DNA of 64,000 nt from Ligustrum vulgare (GCA_963555705.1 OY743172.1:19033446-19097445); one strand, 5' to 3'. Positions 11,017 through 22,367 are shown, numbered from the stretch's first letter. The notes: generated from the letters alone by a model not told the origin. Program-made: numbers and translations.

Positions 11017-12675
11017 TGTTAAGTGCATTTTACATGCATATTTCATATATTTTTGGTGATACTTTTTAAGCAATTTGGACAAATATCTATTTAATTATGC
11101 ACTTTTTTTGATTAAATAGGTTCAACCTTCAACTACATGGAGAAAATACAAGAAAGGAGATAAATGGATGAATAATTGAAGAAATTGAGGAGAAAAGAGT
11201 CAAATCATTCAAATAGTCAAAGTTTGGGGACCAAAATGTCACTTTCGAAAAGTTGTGGATCTCGTGTGCAATTGATCGAAGGACTAAATTGCAAGTTTCC
11301 AAAGTTGACGGACTCATGCACTTTTGGAAGGGCTCAATTGAAAGAAATCGAAAACTTTGGGGACCAAGTTGATCTACATTGAAAGTTGGAGGACCCCAAT
11401 TGCAAATCAATGAAGGACGGAGTTGCAAAATCGTGCCCAGGTGAACCACGCGATCGCGTGGCTCTAACAGGTCGCGTTCGCGAATCATGCCAAAAATCCA
11501 ATCCGAGAGTTATCAGCTCAACCACGCGATCAGGAGACATTCAGCCACGCGATCGCGTGGTTAAAAATTTGAACATTATTCTAGGCCGACCCGGTATGAT
11601 CGGGTTCGGCCCAAATGCCTTTATCACGTATCTACGCGATTTTTGGCTATTTTGAGAGTGATTAGGCTAGGGTTTGAGCACTTTTCTCTCCATTTCTCAC
11701 CCCAAAACTCATTTTCTCTCTTTTGTTCTTCATTTTCTTGCTATTTTCTTGTCATTTTCTCTTGTAATTAGTTAGTATAATTGATGAATGTTGACGAAGG
11801 GAAGAAATACCAACAACATTGTAGAAGAACTTTGATGTTTTGAAGCTTCAAGCATTGTTGAAGGGGAGTTTTTATTATAAATCTTCATATTTCTTCATAT
11901 ACTTGAATCCATTATTGAAATGATGTATTTAATTCTTGAATTTTATTGTTATTTCATCATGGGCTAAACTATTTTGTGTTGGGATGATTGATGAAGCTTG
12001 ACCTAGCCTAGTTGTTTTTAATGCTTGTATTAAGAATTTGAGCTATTTATTATCTTGTGCATTTATTGTTGTATTTATTGACTTACATTTATTGTGGCCA
12101 CATTTATGCTTGAATTTCATGGGATGTGCAATTATTGAGAAATTGTTGTGTATTCTAGATCAATACAATATTTGCTCTATGTTCTTTTTTAGGATAGAGA
12201 TATACATAAAATCTTAGATGATCCATTGAGTTATTTTCACAAAGGTTTAATGGAATTTGTGTGTTTTTAATCAACATAGAGATATAGTAGGTTAATTCCA
12301 CTAATTAGGGTTGATTTCACTCGAGAGAGGTAATTGGCTAAACTTGAAAAACCGGGTCTAACATGCTTAGTAAGTTGCATTTCTTTTTACTTGTTGAGAA
12401 GTTAATTAGGTAATGGTCAAGTGGAATCAAGAATCCCAACACTCCTTTATAATCACGTTATCACCATTTTCTAGTTATTTATTTATAATTGTGATTTTAA
12501 TTCTAGTACTAGAACATTACCAATCCAAACTTTATTGTGTGTGTTTCTTGTTTAAATTGATTAAACTTGAGTGTAATTGAAATAGACAATCCTTGTGGGA
12601 TCGATAAACCGGACTCATTTAATCCACTATTACTTGTAAGCGATACGTGCACTTGCGGTGTGTTTCTAGCGAACA
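11017..12675 (+). mobile_element. Solo LTR, Athila-type gypsy
   Basis: The sequence runs from TGTTAAGTGCATTTTACATG to GCGGTGTGTTTCTAGCGAACA and is flanked by ACCGC on both sides (11012-11016 and 12676-12680), a perfect 5-bp target duplication. No internal region or second LTR is present, so this is a solo LTR left by LTR-LTR recombination. The tail with 'gatcgataaaccggactc' and 'cgatacgtgcacttgcgg' resembles Athila-group LTR ends. It holds two copies of the palindrome CCACGCGATCGCGTGG (11448-11463 and 11545-11560), shared with the Athila element at 16328-28213. Strand is inferred from the LTR end style. Confidence 0.85.
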
Positions 12676-13632
12676 ACCGCCTATATGGTCGGTCTATCGA
12701 TTGAACATATGGAATACTTTACATATATTCATATTTTATATTATTCCAAAACATCTCAATTGTTGGTAAATTATAACATATTAGAGGTTGTTGTCAACAT
12801 ATATACGTAGTGGTATAACCCTATTATTATTTTTAACATTTATACGATATTATTGTTATTTGATATTTCATTGAATGGTACCAGAAGTTATCACTACTAA
12901 AGTTAGATAATATTTTATCAAATGATACTAGAGGTTATCATTACCAAAAAGTTGGTGAATGTCAATAAAAATATTTTATAAAATTGGTACCAGAAGTTAC
13001 CATTATCTATATTGAAAAGATAGATAAAAATGAATTATCCAATAAAAAAATTGTTGATGTATGATAAGATAATAGTATGAACATGGTTAATGTGAAAATA
13101 ATCTCATCAGTATTATGAGATGAATATTTTATGATTAAAAATATTTGATAAATATCTGGAAAAGACTTTGCACAAGCACTTATGTATTCCAGAAAAAGTA
13201 CATATTTACTTCAGAAGAAGTAAAATCCATCATCTAAACATACTGAAGAGATATTATTATAGTTCTTGAAGAAGTACAAAAGAGTCATACTGAAACATGT
13301 CAAAAAAGGGAATACATGTAAAATGCACAAAAAGAAAAGGGGAAAACATTTATAAAATCCTCAAAAAGTGGAGATGTGTTTTAAGAGTAAAAATACTCTG
13401 TACTCTACCACTCCTAATCTTGTTGAGGTACACAAGGTTAAGTTTAAAAAAAAAATCCTCAAAATTAGAGGTGTGTCTCAAGAGTAAGAATACTTCGTAC
13501 TCTACCATCCCTAATTTATTATGAGGTTCACAAGGTTAAGTTTACATTAACCGGACTCCATTTTCGTTTGATTCCCCTTCCTTACGATCAATCTATCTTA
13601 ACTCCTGCTAGATCTTGTATTGGAATATATGA
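12676..13632. other. Internal non-coding part of outer element
   Basis: AT-rich, with scattered 'ggtaccagaagtta' motifs that recur as 'gaaccagaagttc' at about 15310-15450 and 'caccagaagtgaattc' near 43100. This shared low-copy motif links the pieces 12.7-15.7 kb and 42-44 kb as one element. No gene seen. Confidence 0.45.
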
Positions 13633-14147
13633 CTACAGCTTATCTAGCAGTTCCTCCATAGTAGGAGTAGAAATAAGAATCCTCCTAGAAAATGGAGAGA
13701 TGAATCCCTATTCCACAGCATAATCACGAAATGTTAGCAAATCATCAAAGAACTTGTTAACATTTAAAAGCCCAATAGGCTTTGTATGGAGATCCAATTG
13801 AGCCCATGAGGTAATATTAAAGATTTCTTCTAAAGTACCAAAACCTTCGGACAGAGCTATGAAGGCATCAGAACCATATAACATGCAAGTTAAACGTTCA
13901 TGGATAGATAATGTCTGTACTTCACGCCCTTGTGATTTGCCGCAATATCTACCAAAGAAACATGTATAACATCTATCGCTTTTACTTGCTGTGTTTAAGC
14001 AGATTGAGAAACGCAACCCATCAATCCACTACTACTTCCTCCATAGACTAAATTGATACATTTCTCTCCCAACTTCTTTCCTAGATCCACTATTGGTTCT
14101 TGATACCCAAAACCTTTTCGTACTTTTGATCCACAAAATACACAGAT
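13633..14147 (-). pseudogene. LOG: Intronless LOG-like pseudogene
   Basis: The minus strand encodes most of a LONELY GUY protein, the cytokinin riboside 5'-monophosphate phosphoribohydrolase that frees active cytokinin bases in the cytosol. From 14147 the frame reads ICVFCGSKVRKGFGYQEP, then [12 protein letters not shown], to a stop at 13995. After a frameshift it continues [15 protein letters not shown], then [16 protein letters not shown] and YAVE, a TAG at 13708-13710, and then GFISPF to EELLDKL and a stop at 13633-13635. The active-site motif PGGxGTxxE is changed to SEGFGTLEE. Known plant LOG genes have several introns, yet this copy runs through without any, so it is probably a retrocopy. 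It lies inside the outer LTR element, in the opposite direction. Confidence 0.85.
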
Positions 14148-14585
14148 GGTTTTGATTTGTTGAAGTTTTGGCCCTTCTATTTTTTAGAGTATAAGGAAGA
14201 AAAGACTTACGAGAAAATGATATTTTGGGATGCATGAAACTGTGAAAATCATTGGCTTTTTAAACTAAAAAAACCTCACTATTTACTGCTCCTCTTTTGA
14301 AAAAGTGAAAATTTACTTTTGAATAAATCACACTACTTTTGATAAAGCTTACATTCGGTGATTTTTCAATCACACTTTATCAATGCTCGAGAAATGAAAC
14401 ATAAAAATATTTTATAAATATGTGTGCAAATATATACATACAATATACTGATTTACCTTGTATCAATGTCGAATAGCCAAAACATCATTGTTTATAACAG
14501 ACGGCAAACCAGATCTTTTGCTATTATGTTCTTGAGACTGCAACGGTCTTTATCATCGTTGAATTGAGCCGATAGAGAAAGGAGC

Positions 14586-15032
14586 TCACGCCGCACATTC
14601 ACAAGGGTGTATCTCAAGAGTCAATCGAATATCATCCAATGACTTCCTACTCAGTCCACCCTTAATGAAATCAATTTTATCATCTCGATTTCTAGAGAAA
14701 TATCTTATTGATTTACAACAGGTATCACATTTCCATCGAGCACATTTGTGACAACCGTTTAATCTTTTTACTCTTCGCTTCTTTGCGAAAGTACTCTTAC
14801 CTAAGTCAGGCATGTGCTTAGAAAATAAATCTGGTAATTCACCAGTTAATTGAACATTTGCTTCGATCAACCAACGAACATTTTTTGGAATATTTTGATC
14901 CATCAGCAGCCTCAATCTTTCAAGTCGAACTCGGTAAATCTTTTTCAAAACATTTACCGGAAGATTAGAATAATATTTACGAATATTTGATAATATGACA
15001 TCCATTATGGATCTAATCTTCTTCCCAAACAT
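14586..15032 (-). CDS. Hypothetical 148-aa Cys-containing protein
   Basis: The longest open frame of the outer element's internal region. The N-terminal half is basic and helix-like (VLKKIYRVRLERLRLLMDQN, KNVRWLIEANVQL). Near residues 94-106 is a cysteine cluster, CHKCARWKCDTCC, resembling a small metal-binding site, and near the end is RDDKIDFIKGGLSRKSLDDI. ATG 15032 is the first Met; no upstream Met extends it in frame. I do not recognise the family. Composition argues for a real or recently real protein. It follows the LOG pseudogene on the same strand at 440 bp, so both may be captured host fragments. It could also be one exon of a longer gene. Confidence 0.4.
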   Translation of the reverse strand: MFGKKIRSIMDVILSNIRKYYSNLPVNVLKKIYRVRLERLRLLMDQNIPKNVRWLIEANVQLTGELPDLFSKHMPDLGKSTFAKKRRVKRLNGCHKCARWKCDTCCKSIRYFSRNRDDKIDFIKGGLSRKSLDDIRLTLEIHPCECAA

Positions 15033-15692
15033 TTAATTTAAATGCATTATTTAAAGGCGTAAAAGGGCGCTCCACGTGATATTGATTCTATCAAGAAATA
15101 ATGGAATAAAAATATTGAAAAGGTGGGAACAATGAGATAATGCGTCATTACCTTTTTCAATATAAGGGAAGATTTGGCAACAAGATTGAGAACATGAGAT
15201 ATTTTCTTGGATATTGTACCTGATTTTTTTTGGTACACTAAAAGTAATCAAAGTATACTGATTTGCACTATATAGAAATACGTACAAGTGAAATGAATAC
15301 TGTATTGAACCAGAAGTTCATATATACCTATGTATAAGTGAAATAAATATCTTGCTGAACCAGAAGTTCTATAATTTAGCCTGATTGGTTAGATTCCAAT
15401 TCAATAATGATATTTATTGAGAATGCAAAATGACATTAATTTAAGAACCAGAAGATTGTTCTGGTTAACAAGTTATCATTGTTGTTTGTTCCCAAAAGCA
15501 AATTGATTATCTCACTAAGAAAATGAATTACTGACTATTTGCTTAAGTAATAATATTACGAGCAAAGTGGTAAATGCTAACATGAATATATCTCAAAGTT
15601 ATTAATGATTTTACGAATTAGTTGAGATAATAGAACATTATATTGCTAATGGTTTAGCAGATTAAAAGCCTCCAATTATTTGCTATGAGAAC

Positions 15693-16327
15693 TGTTGACC
15701 ACAAAATCCGGATGGACCTTGGACCAACACGTCTCAGCTCCTCCCTCTTGAACACGTGGATCTCCTGCGCACTGTGACAAACAATCAGTATGCAAAGGGG
15801 GTCGAGGTGGCTCCCGTTTGCACTCCGATGCCTAAGTCAGTACTCATTTTGGGCAAATGTATATTGGGTGCGGGAAATATAAATGTGTAGAAGAGAGAAA
15901 AGGGAGTGAGAGAAGTATAGAGTTAAGAGTGAGAAATTGCTAACCAACCTCCTACTTGGAGACAATTGTGCTTCATTTATAGTGAAACTTCTTGTCTCGG
16001 ATTGCGACACGTGGCATACTTTACACTTGTCATCACCCTAGCTTAAGGATGTGACAATCTTGCTTTTCAACCGTAATCATTGCTACATTTTGTAGGGGAT
16101 GGACGCCTGTCACATCTGGATAAAGACAGTGTCCCATCACTGACTCCATCTCTCTCTTCTGGTCAACGCCATACAGCGCCCCGGCTGAGTACAAAGCACA
16201 TCGGCTGGGCATTAACCAGGTCGGCTAAAAAGGTTTGCTTGACATACCACCTCGGAATTCATCTCAAGGTGATATTCTAGGCCTTAGCTGTGGGTCAAGG
16301 TCCATTGGGCCTCCGCTGGTGGATCAC
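15693..16327 (-). repeat. 3' LTR of Tat element, main part
   Basis: Begins TGTTGACCACAAAATCCGG and is interrupted at 16327 by the Athila element; the remaining 29 bp are at 28219-28247. A TATA-like CTATAAATGA lies at about 15974-15983 on the minus strand. Confidence 0.95.
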
Positions 16328-17776
16328 TGTTCACCGATATCTCGCAATACGAAATATCCCCGCAAGTGAACGGGTCGTGAAGAGTAGTTAAAATGGACCT
16401 AAGAGTCCGGATTATCGTTCCCACGAGGACCGTTTACTAAGTACCGAAATGTGTAAATTCTTATCCCTATTTGAACAAAGAAATGAGTTTTTGAATGTTT
16501 GGAAACTAATGTTTATAACTATGACTAACAAATTAAAACTTTGCACAAAATTGAGGTTTCGCAATTGCTGATTGTTTCTAAGTATGATTGAAAGTGGTTG
16601 GGATTCACGAGTTCACCTAGCCAATTAAATCAATTCCTGTTCCAGATTTTATTTTCTAAATATGTGATCGATCAAGTTCAATAAATTAAGTTGAGATTCC
16701 TCTCTCGAGTTTAAATCAACTCTACCTAGATAAGTCAACCTTGTATCTCTACAGCGGGTCCGAATATTCCTTATCTAAATGCATTACATGCGAGAACTTA
16801 AACATGATCGCACTAATCACGGAAGTATATCTCTATCTCTCGTTCAATTAATGGATTTATCACCTAGATCTATGTTATTAACTCACCTCTCGGATTATGG
16901 AAATAACACATAAAGTCATGAATAAGTGGCCAATTCATTCAAGCATTAAACGCAATAATAAACCAACACATGCATTACGGCGTTAAAACAAGGAACATGG
17001 AATTAAAGTAATATGACTAGGCTACGTCGTGATTCCCAACGTTAGGATTAGTTACACATAATAACTGAATCGTAAAAACAATCTGAATTAAAATTAAACA
17101 TGCTGGAGTTTATGAGTTCAACAATGAGAAAAGAAGGCTTGCACCAAGATTTGATTTCCCGTGTTTAGCTACTAATCTCCAGTGCTTTTTCTGTGATTGA
17201 GTCTCCTCGCCAATTCGATGTTAATAGCCAAGAATCCTCCAATCTTCAGCTCTGCACACAAACTGCCCTTTCGTTCCTCACGCCTCGGTTACAACTTAGG
17301 TCAATTTCCCGAGTCTTCCTCTTTAAAATCGCGCACAAAAGCCCAGTACAGGCCCAGTCGGACACCCACGCGATCGCGTGGTTGGAACGCCAGCGATCGC
17401 GTGGGCGAGCCATTTTTCGCTCTGCATGAATTTTATCGCCTTGTCGCGATCACTAGCCTTGAAGCTTAGCGATCGCGACCTGGAGGATTTCCACGCGATT
17501 CGCCATCTTTCTCTTGGCCTTCAAGTTGGTCCTTTGATTTTATTTGCGACATGTATCCCCCACTATTGATTTGATCAATTTGACCCTAGAATTTCTGTTT
17601 CTCTTCAATTCTCCTTCTTTTGAGCTTCATTTCCCGTAATTACTTCCTTGCTCCTCTTTTCGACCAAAAATCTGAAATAACAACAATTAAATGCAATTTA
17701 GGTAGACTAAATTCATAAATCAACACGATGAATTCTCATTTTGGCATATTCCCAAGTGTATAAAACACACCTATCA
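16328..17776 (-). repeat. 3' LTR of Athila-like element
   Basis: 1449 bp, TGTTCACCG..CACCTATCA on the plus strand. Contains CCACGCGATCGCGTGG-type palindromes at 17366-17402 and further GCGATCGC sites near 17467. Confidence 0.97.
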
Positions 17777-17796
17777 AATACCCCCAAACTTGAATT
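17777..17796 (-). other. Polypurine tract of Athila-like element
   Basis: On the minus strand, CAAGTTTGGGGGTATT lies directly before the 3' LTR start TGATAGG. The core AAGTTTGGGGGT is repeated at about 18839-18850, 19302-19313 and 20820-20831. Confidence 0.8.
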
Positions 17797-19417
17797 ATTG
17801 TTCGTCCTCGAACAACGGATATTGACTTACAAAATCAAATAGACAAGATATAATATATTTTTGTTGTGCCAACATGCTTACCATATGCCTCTATAGTCCA
17901 AATCAATTTACGCTCTAAGCACGAGTTATGAACAACAATGTAAAATAATTCCTAGTTATATCATGCCAGAGTTTCTAGTGTGTGTGTGAATAGCCAATGT
18001 CAAACGCATACTTATGCCCAAGATGTGCTCAACACTGTGTAGCTCATCATGCATAATCCAACCCAAATCCCATGTGGTCAATCTATGATTTCTAATGAAA
18101 TTCCTTTCAACGCTCATGACTGATCACCACTTTCTGCTTTTCTCTCACATCCCGGGTTTTTATCTATGTGGGTTCTAAAAATATTCTTTGCTTTTTCCAC
18201 ATAAGGTAGTCAGAATCAGAAATCTGTGTGCATGACAAATCAAAAGAAAGCAGTCCCCAATTCTACAGCCTCAACCACCACAACTCAGTCAACAAAGCTT
18301 ATACCATACAATACTATTTTTTTATTTTTTATTTTTTTATGGACGACTTTTTCTTTTAATTGTCCCTGTCTTTTACCATCTTTGTGCAGAACTTTTCATA
18401 CGGGCTTTCTATATGACCCCTGTAGCGGGCTTTCAGATCGGCAACTCCCAAACCAGACGGCTTTAGGGTACCAGGTTCAAAGAACCCCTCAGACGTACTT
18501 GCCCGAGTCATAAAGGCTTAAACAGAAAAGTTAAAGATGTTATAATGTCTTATGTGTAAGTCCACTCTCCGTACTTGCTTTCTAATTGACCCATGTAGCG
18601 AGCTTTAGGTCGATGACTCCCAAGCCAGTTGGCTTTAGGGCACCAGGTTTGAAGGACCCCTCGGACTTACTTACTCGAGTCAAAAAGACATTTGAGGAGC
18701 AGAATAAGACCTTCAGCATTTTTCTGTTTTTATGCTGGAAATGGTTTATACTAGTTGACCAAACTGCAATGACTAAAGTGCAAAACCAAGAATCACAGAC
18801 CTCCAACCCGTCAATACACACAAATTCCAACCATTTTACCCCCAAACTTGCATTTTAGCATGATTGGTTCTAATTTTAGGGGTGGGATGTCCAATGATCT
18901 AAATTCTGGGATTTTGAGGTATTCCTAAGTTCAAATTTGCATAAACTCTACCCCACATGTATTAAACAAAATCCCACACACAAGCAATTACCCAACATTG
19001 GCTATGTGCGCAAAAAGTATGAATCTAGCAAAACATAACTAGTTAAGAAAGAAGTTCATGCTTTCATGTTGTTCAATTTTCAAGCCTAAACATAAATTGA
19101 TTCATACTATTTCCTAGGCATTAAGTATGTCAACACAATTTTTAACTAAAAGATTTTTTTATTTTTATTTTTTTATTTTTTTTTTTGACTTAAACATCAA
19201 ATAAAGGACCAAGTAGTAGCATTGATTAACAGAGGATTGAAGAGTTACAGAATACTAATTAATACAGGCCCATATTATCAACAGTAAAAGTTAACAACCA
19301 CCCCCAAACTTAAAAATTACATTGCCCTCAATGAAACAATAAAACAAGGAAGAATCAAAAATGGAAGGCAAGGTAAAAAGAAAAAAAGAAAGATCAAGGA
19401 CTTCCTGGGGGTAGGTC
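17797..19417 (-). other. Athila-like 3' untranslated spacer
   Basis: No coding frame. It contains a diverged direct duplication of ~105 bp, 18408-18515 and 18580-18690 (both with 'actcccaarccag..ggctttaggg..accaggtt'), and two extra polypurine-like AAGTTTGGGGGT motifs. A long T-rich run lies near 19155-19185. Confidence 0.7.
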
Positions 19418-20743
19418 CTACGGCTGCGGCTGAGATGGTCCTGCTGCGTCTGAATCCAATCTCCCTTCTATCCTTTCCAATCTCGCCTCAATCCCCTCAG
19501 CTCTCCGCTCGATTCCTTCCAGTCGGCTCTCCATAGAGAAGAGCCTGGCTTGTATCCGTGACAACTGACCGCTGAATTCTGTCATCGTATGGCGCATGAT
19601 GCGCTGCTCCCCAGCGATATTACCCTGAACCAGATGGTCAAGTCGCTGTTCCAAGATTTCTAACTGCCTGTGCTGTGCGACTTCAGCTTCCCTCCTCAAG
19701 TTAACGGCGCGAGTCAGGTCAGTCAACTCCAAAAGTATCTGCCGTAGGAGCCTCTCATCTCCAAGAGGAGCTGGCACATGTGCTGGTGCTGCTGGAGCGG
19801 ATGGTTCTGCTGGTATAGCTGGGTCAACAGGGGCAACAGGATCCACTGGGGCTGGTGGAGGAGCAGGTGGACCTCGCTGTACCCTAGGCCTCGTGCTCTC
19901 TCGGGTGCGTCTGCTGATAATGGCCCCGAGAGGTGCAGGTTCTTCAAGGGGTAAAATATCCACTCCTTCGGCCACACAGATCGCACTGATCAAACAAGGA
20001 AACATGATCTGGAGGCCGGAGTCCAGCTGGGAGGCAAGTGTGATAATAAAATCAAAGATGTGCCTCCCCAGATCCAACTTGCGCCCCCTGGCTAGATGAT
20101 GAATTAAGCGGGCCCAGTCTTCATTAAACTCTGTCCTGTGGGACGTGGGATCGATGTTATGGCACATGAAGATGTGCAGGACCCTGATACTCTCTGTGAG
20201 CTCCCCATGTTCAAAGCGCCCTGGCTTCTCCAACTCCACATGCTGCCGGCCATACAGGAAGTCAGTAATCATATCAATGTCCAAATCACTAGGGACCGGC
20301 TCAATCCCCTCTCGTGTAAGCTCCAAAACCCGCTCAATGACATCCGGAGAAAATCGGATCCATTTACCACGCACCCAGGTCTTATACCTGTGAGGGGCAC
20401 CTTCTGTCTCGACGGCATGGTTGAAGTTGGCTAGGAACTCCTTGACTAAAAGAGGATATGGCTTGTGCGGTGTGCCCGCCAATTTGTGCCAACCGGCCCT
20501 CTCTATAAGATGGGCTAGCTCGGTATCCGGGAAATCAGCCACAATCACCTCACGTTCATTCCACATTTTCTTCCCCTTAAGCAGCACGTCATATCTGTGC
20601 AGTTCTTCGCTCCCAAAAAACCGTTGTATATCTCCTATGTTGCCCTGATCAGCCTCGGGAACCGCAGAGGAGGAACCTCGTTTTCGCTTAGAAGGCCCAG
20701 CCTGTCCCTTCCCTTTTTGTGAAGCGGTGGATTTCGGAGGCAT
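19418..20743 (-). CDS. Athila env-position ORF (plant transposon protein domain)
   Basis: An intact 441-aa frame between pol and the 3' LTR, in the same direction as pol, where Athila elements carry their env-like ORF. The start MPPKSTASQKGK is chosen because it follows a basic, Ser-rich N-terminus; the frame stays open 68 codons upstream to 20947. Residues ~35-260 (RFFGSEELHRYDVLLKGK, VRGKWIRFSPDVIERVLEL, HNIDPTSHRTEFNEDWARLI) match the putative plant transposon domain found in many plant proteins. A Pro/Ala-rich linker of about 50 residues follows, then a heptad-rich coiled coil (LEILEQRLDHLVQ, RLEGIERRAEGIEARLERIE). No clear signal peptide or C-terminal membrane anchor is visible, so a true envelope role is doubtful. 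The function is unknown. Confidence 0.85.
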   Translation of the reverse strand: MPPKSTASQKGKGQAGPSKRKRGSSSAVPEADQGNIGDIQRFFGSEELHRYDVLLKGKKMWNEREVIVADFPDTELAHLIERAGWHKLAGTPHKPYPLLVKEFLANFNHAVETEGAPHRYKTWVRGKWIRFSPDVIERVLELTREGIEPVPSDLDIDMITDFLYGRQHVELEKPGRFEHGELTESIRVLHIFMCHNIDPTSHRTEFNEDWARLIHHLARGRKLDLGRHIFDFIITLASQLDSGLQIMFPCLISAICVAEGVDILPLEEPAPLGAIISRRTRESTRPRVQRGPPAPPPAPVDPVAPVDPAIPAEPSAPAAPAHVPAPLGDERLLRQILLELTDLTRAVNLRREAEVAQHRQLEILEQRLDHLVQGNIAGEQRIMRHTMTEFSGQLSRIQARLFSMESRLEGIERRAEGIEARLERIEGRLDSDAAGPSQPQP

Positions 20744-22186
20744 TATTGTACCTACAAAGAGCAAACTCACCATTAGAACCAATGTGAGGGAGGAAAAAGT
20801 ATAAGAAAGATTGCACAAACCCCCAAACTTGTGAAGAATTACACAATAGAAGAGAAAGAACATCAGCCCGACTGGGGCTTTTGAACCTCGATTATCGTGC
20901 TGAAAAAATAAACTTATGGAAAAGTGTCCCGAGCACATTAAAGTCATCCACTACAAGAGTAAAATATTAAAAATTTGGGGCGAACGGATAACAAATGCAT
21001 ATAGAAATGAAATGATGAAGTGGTGACGTGAACGTGCAATGGCCCTGCAGTGGCCTCGCAGTGACCCTGCAGTGGCCTTGCAATGGCCTTGCAATGGCCC
21101 TGCGATTCAAACATGCACAATTGTGAAAAGCAATGCGGCAAAATGTAAAATGCTAGCACACATACATCGAGAAACATGTAACAAAGATATTTGCTCGAGT
21201 AGATTCCTCAAATTTCAACAAAAATCGCGTTGAGACATTTCATCGAACACGTTGAAGGCATAAGAAAAATCATGGAGGAATCATAACAATTAGTGAATGG
21301 AGACTTCCAAAAACAAAAACCCATCATCTCAACATACAACCAATCCACAATCTAACCTAACCCATACTCCTTTCGACCACAATCACGAAATAATGCAAAA
21401 CTAGGGTGAAAGCGGTTAAAACAAAGAAAATTCCCTAATCTTAAGAATGCATACCTTAAATGTGTAAGTATGGATGTTCAAAATCTTGATGATGCACGAA
21501 ATTGATGTTGGTGACTTCAAGATACTGGGATCGACGAACCGGTGGCGAGAGAGAAATAGGTTTCACCCGGCAGCGAGAGTAGGAATCAAATGAAGGTTGC
21601 CGGGGTTTAAAACGTTAAATTCGCGCCCAGTTCATCCAAGCGATCGCGTGGAAGTCCTAGTAGCGATCGCTTGGTTAACTGGAAAAGAATCTGGAGAAAA
21701 AAAGACGGCAAGTCGCGATCACTGCATAGGTAAATCAGCGATCGCGACTAAGCCTTGAATTTTTTTTTTTTTTTAATTTTTTTATTATGAAATTAAGTTA
21801 ATATGAAACAAATGCTACGAAATGATAGAAAAACGTGGATGAGCATGAATATCGACATTAAACCTTGTTCAACTTGCGAGGGGGTCGGGAGTGACAACTA
21901 AAATCTATAATGCTCAAAATTACCTAGAAATCTGAAAATATGCCTAAAATGCCAAATCATGCAAAGAGGGACTGACATGAATGAAACGTGCACAAAAATG
22001 TTTGAACACATACGAAAACATCCAAAGACTAACTAATGCAAATGACATGAATGCAACGATGATAAAGAATTGATAAAAATACGAAACTAAGGTAAACATA
22101 AAACATAAAAATGCAAGAGAAGAAAAATTGGGTTGCCTCCCAACAAGCGCTCCGTTTATAGTCTCAAGCCCGACTTTCTGCGTTGT
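20744..22186 (-). other. Athila-like spacer between pol and env-position ORF
   Basis: Non-coding. A 3' splice-site-like CTCTTTGTAG/GTACAATAATG lies 8 nt before the ATG at 20743. At 21034-21104 is an ~11-bp minisatellite (GCAATGGCCYT type), and at 21640-21745 there are four GCGATCGC or GTCGCGATC palindromes like those of the LTR. A poly-T stretch lies near 21763-21775. Confidence 0.6.
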
Positions 22187-22367
22187 TTACTCTGGAATAG
22201 TGATGTCAATGTGTGACTTCTCCTTATCAAAATCCACCTCATAGTAGTGCTTGATTCTTTGCCCATTAACTTTAAAATGTCCTTTAGTCGGATGATGAAG
22301 CTCGAAAGTGCCATATGGAAATATTTGAGCAATTGTGAATGGACCAGACCATCTCTTCATCTGGAAT
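22187..22367 (-). pseudogene. Integrase C-terminal remnant
   Basis: Downstream of the deletion breakpoint, in a frame different from gag-pol, the minus strand reads FQMKRWSGPFTIAQIFPYG, then FELHHPTKGHFKVNGQRIKH, and stops at 22187-22189. This matches the C-terminal end of gypsy integrases of this group. The zinc-binding half upstream stays in the gag-pol frame. The whole catalytic D,D-35-E core between them is missing. Confidence 0.85.

Noticed and set aside
17193..17569. Open frames repeated at 17193-17569 and 27630-28006
   Set aside because: They are the two copies of one LTR region; the duplicate frames reflect LTR identity, not a gene family.
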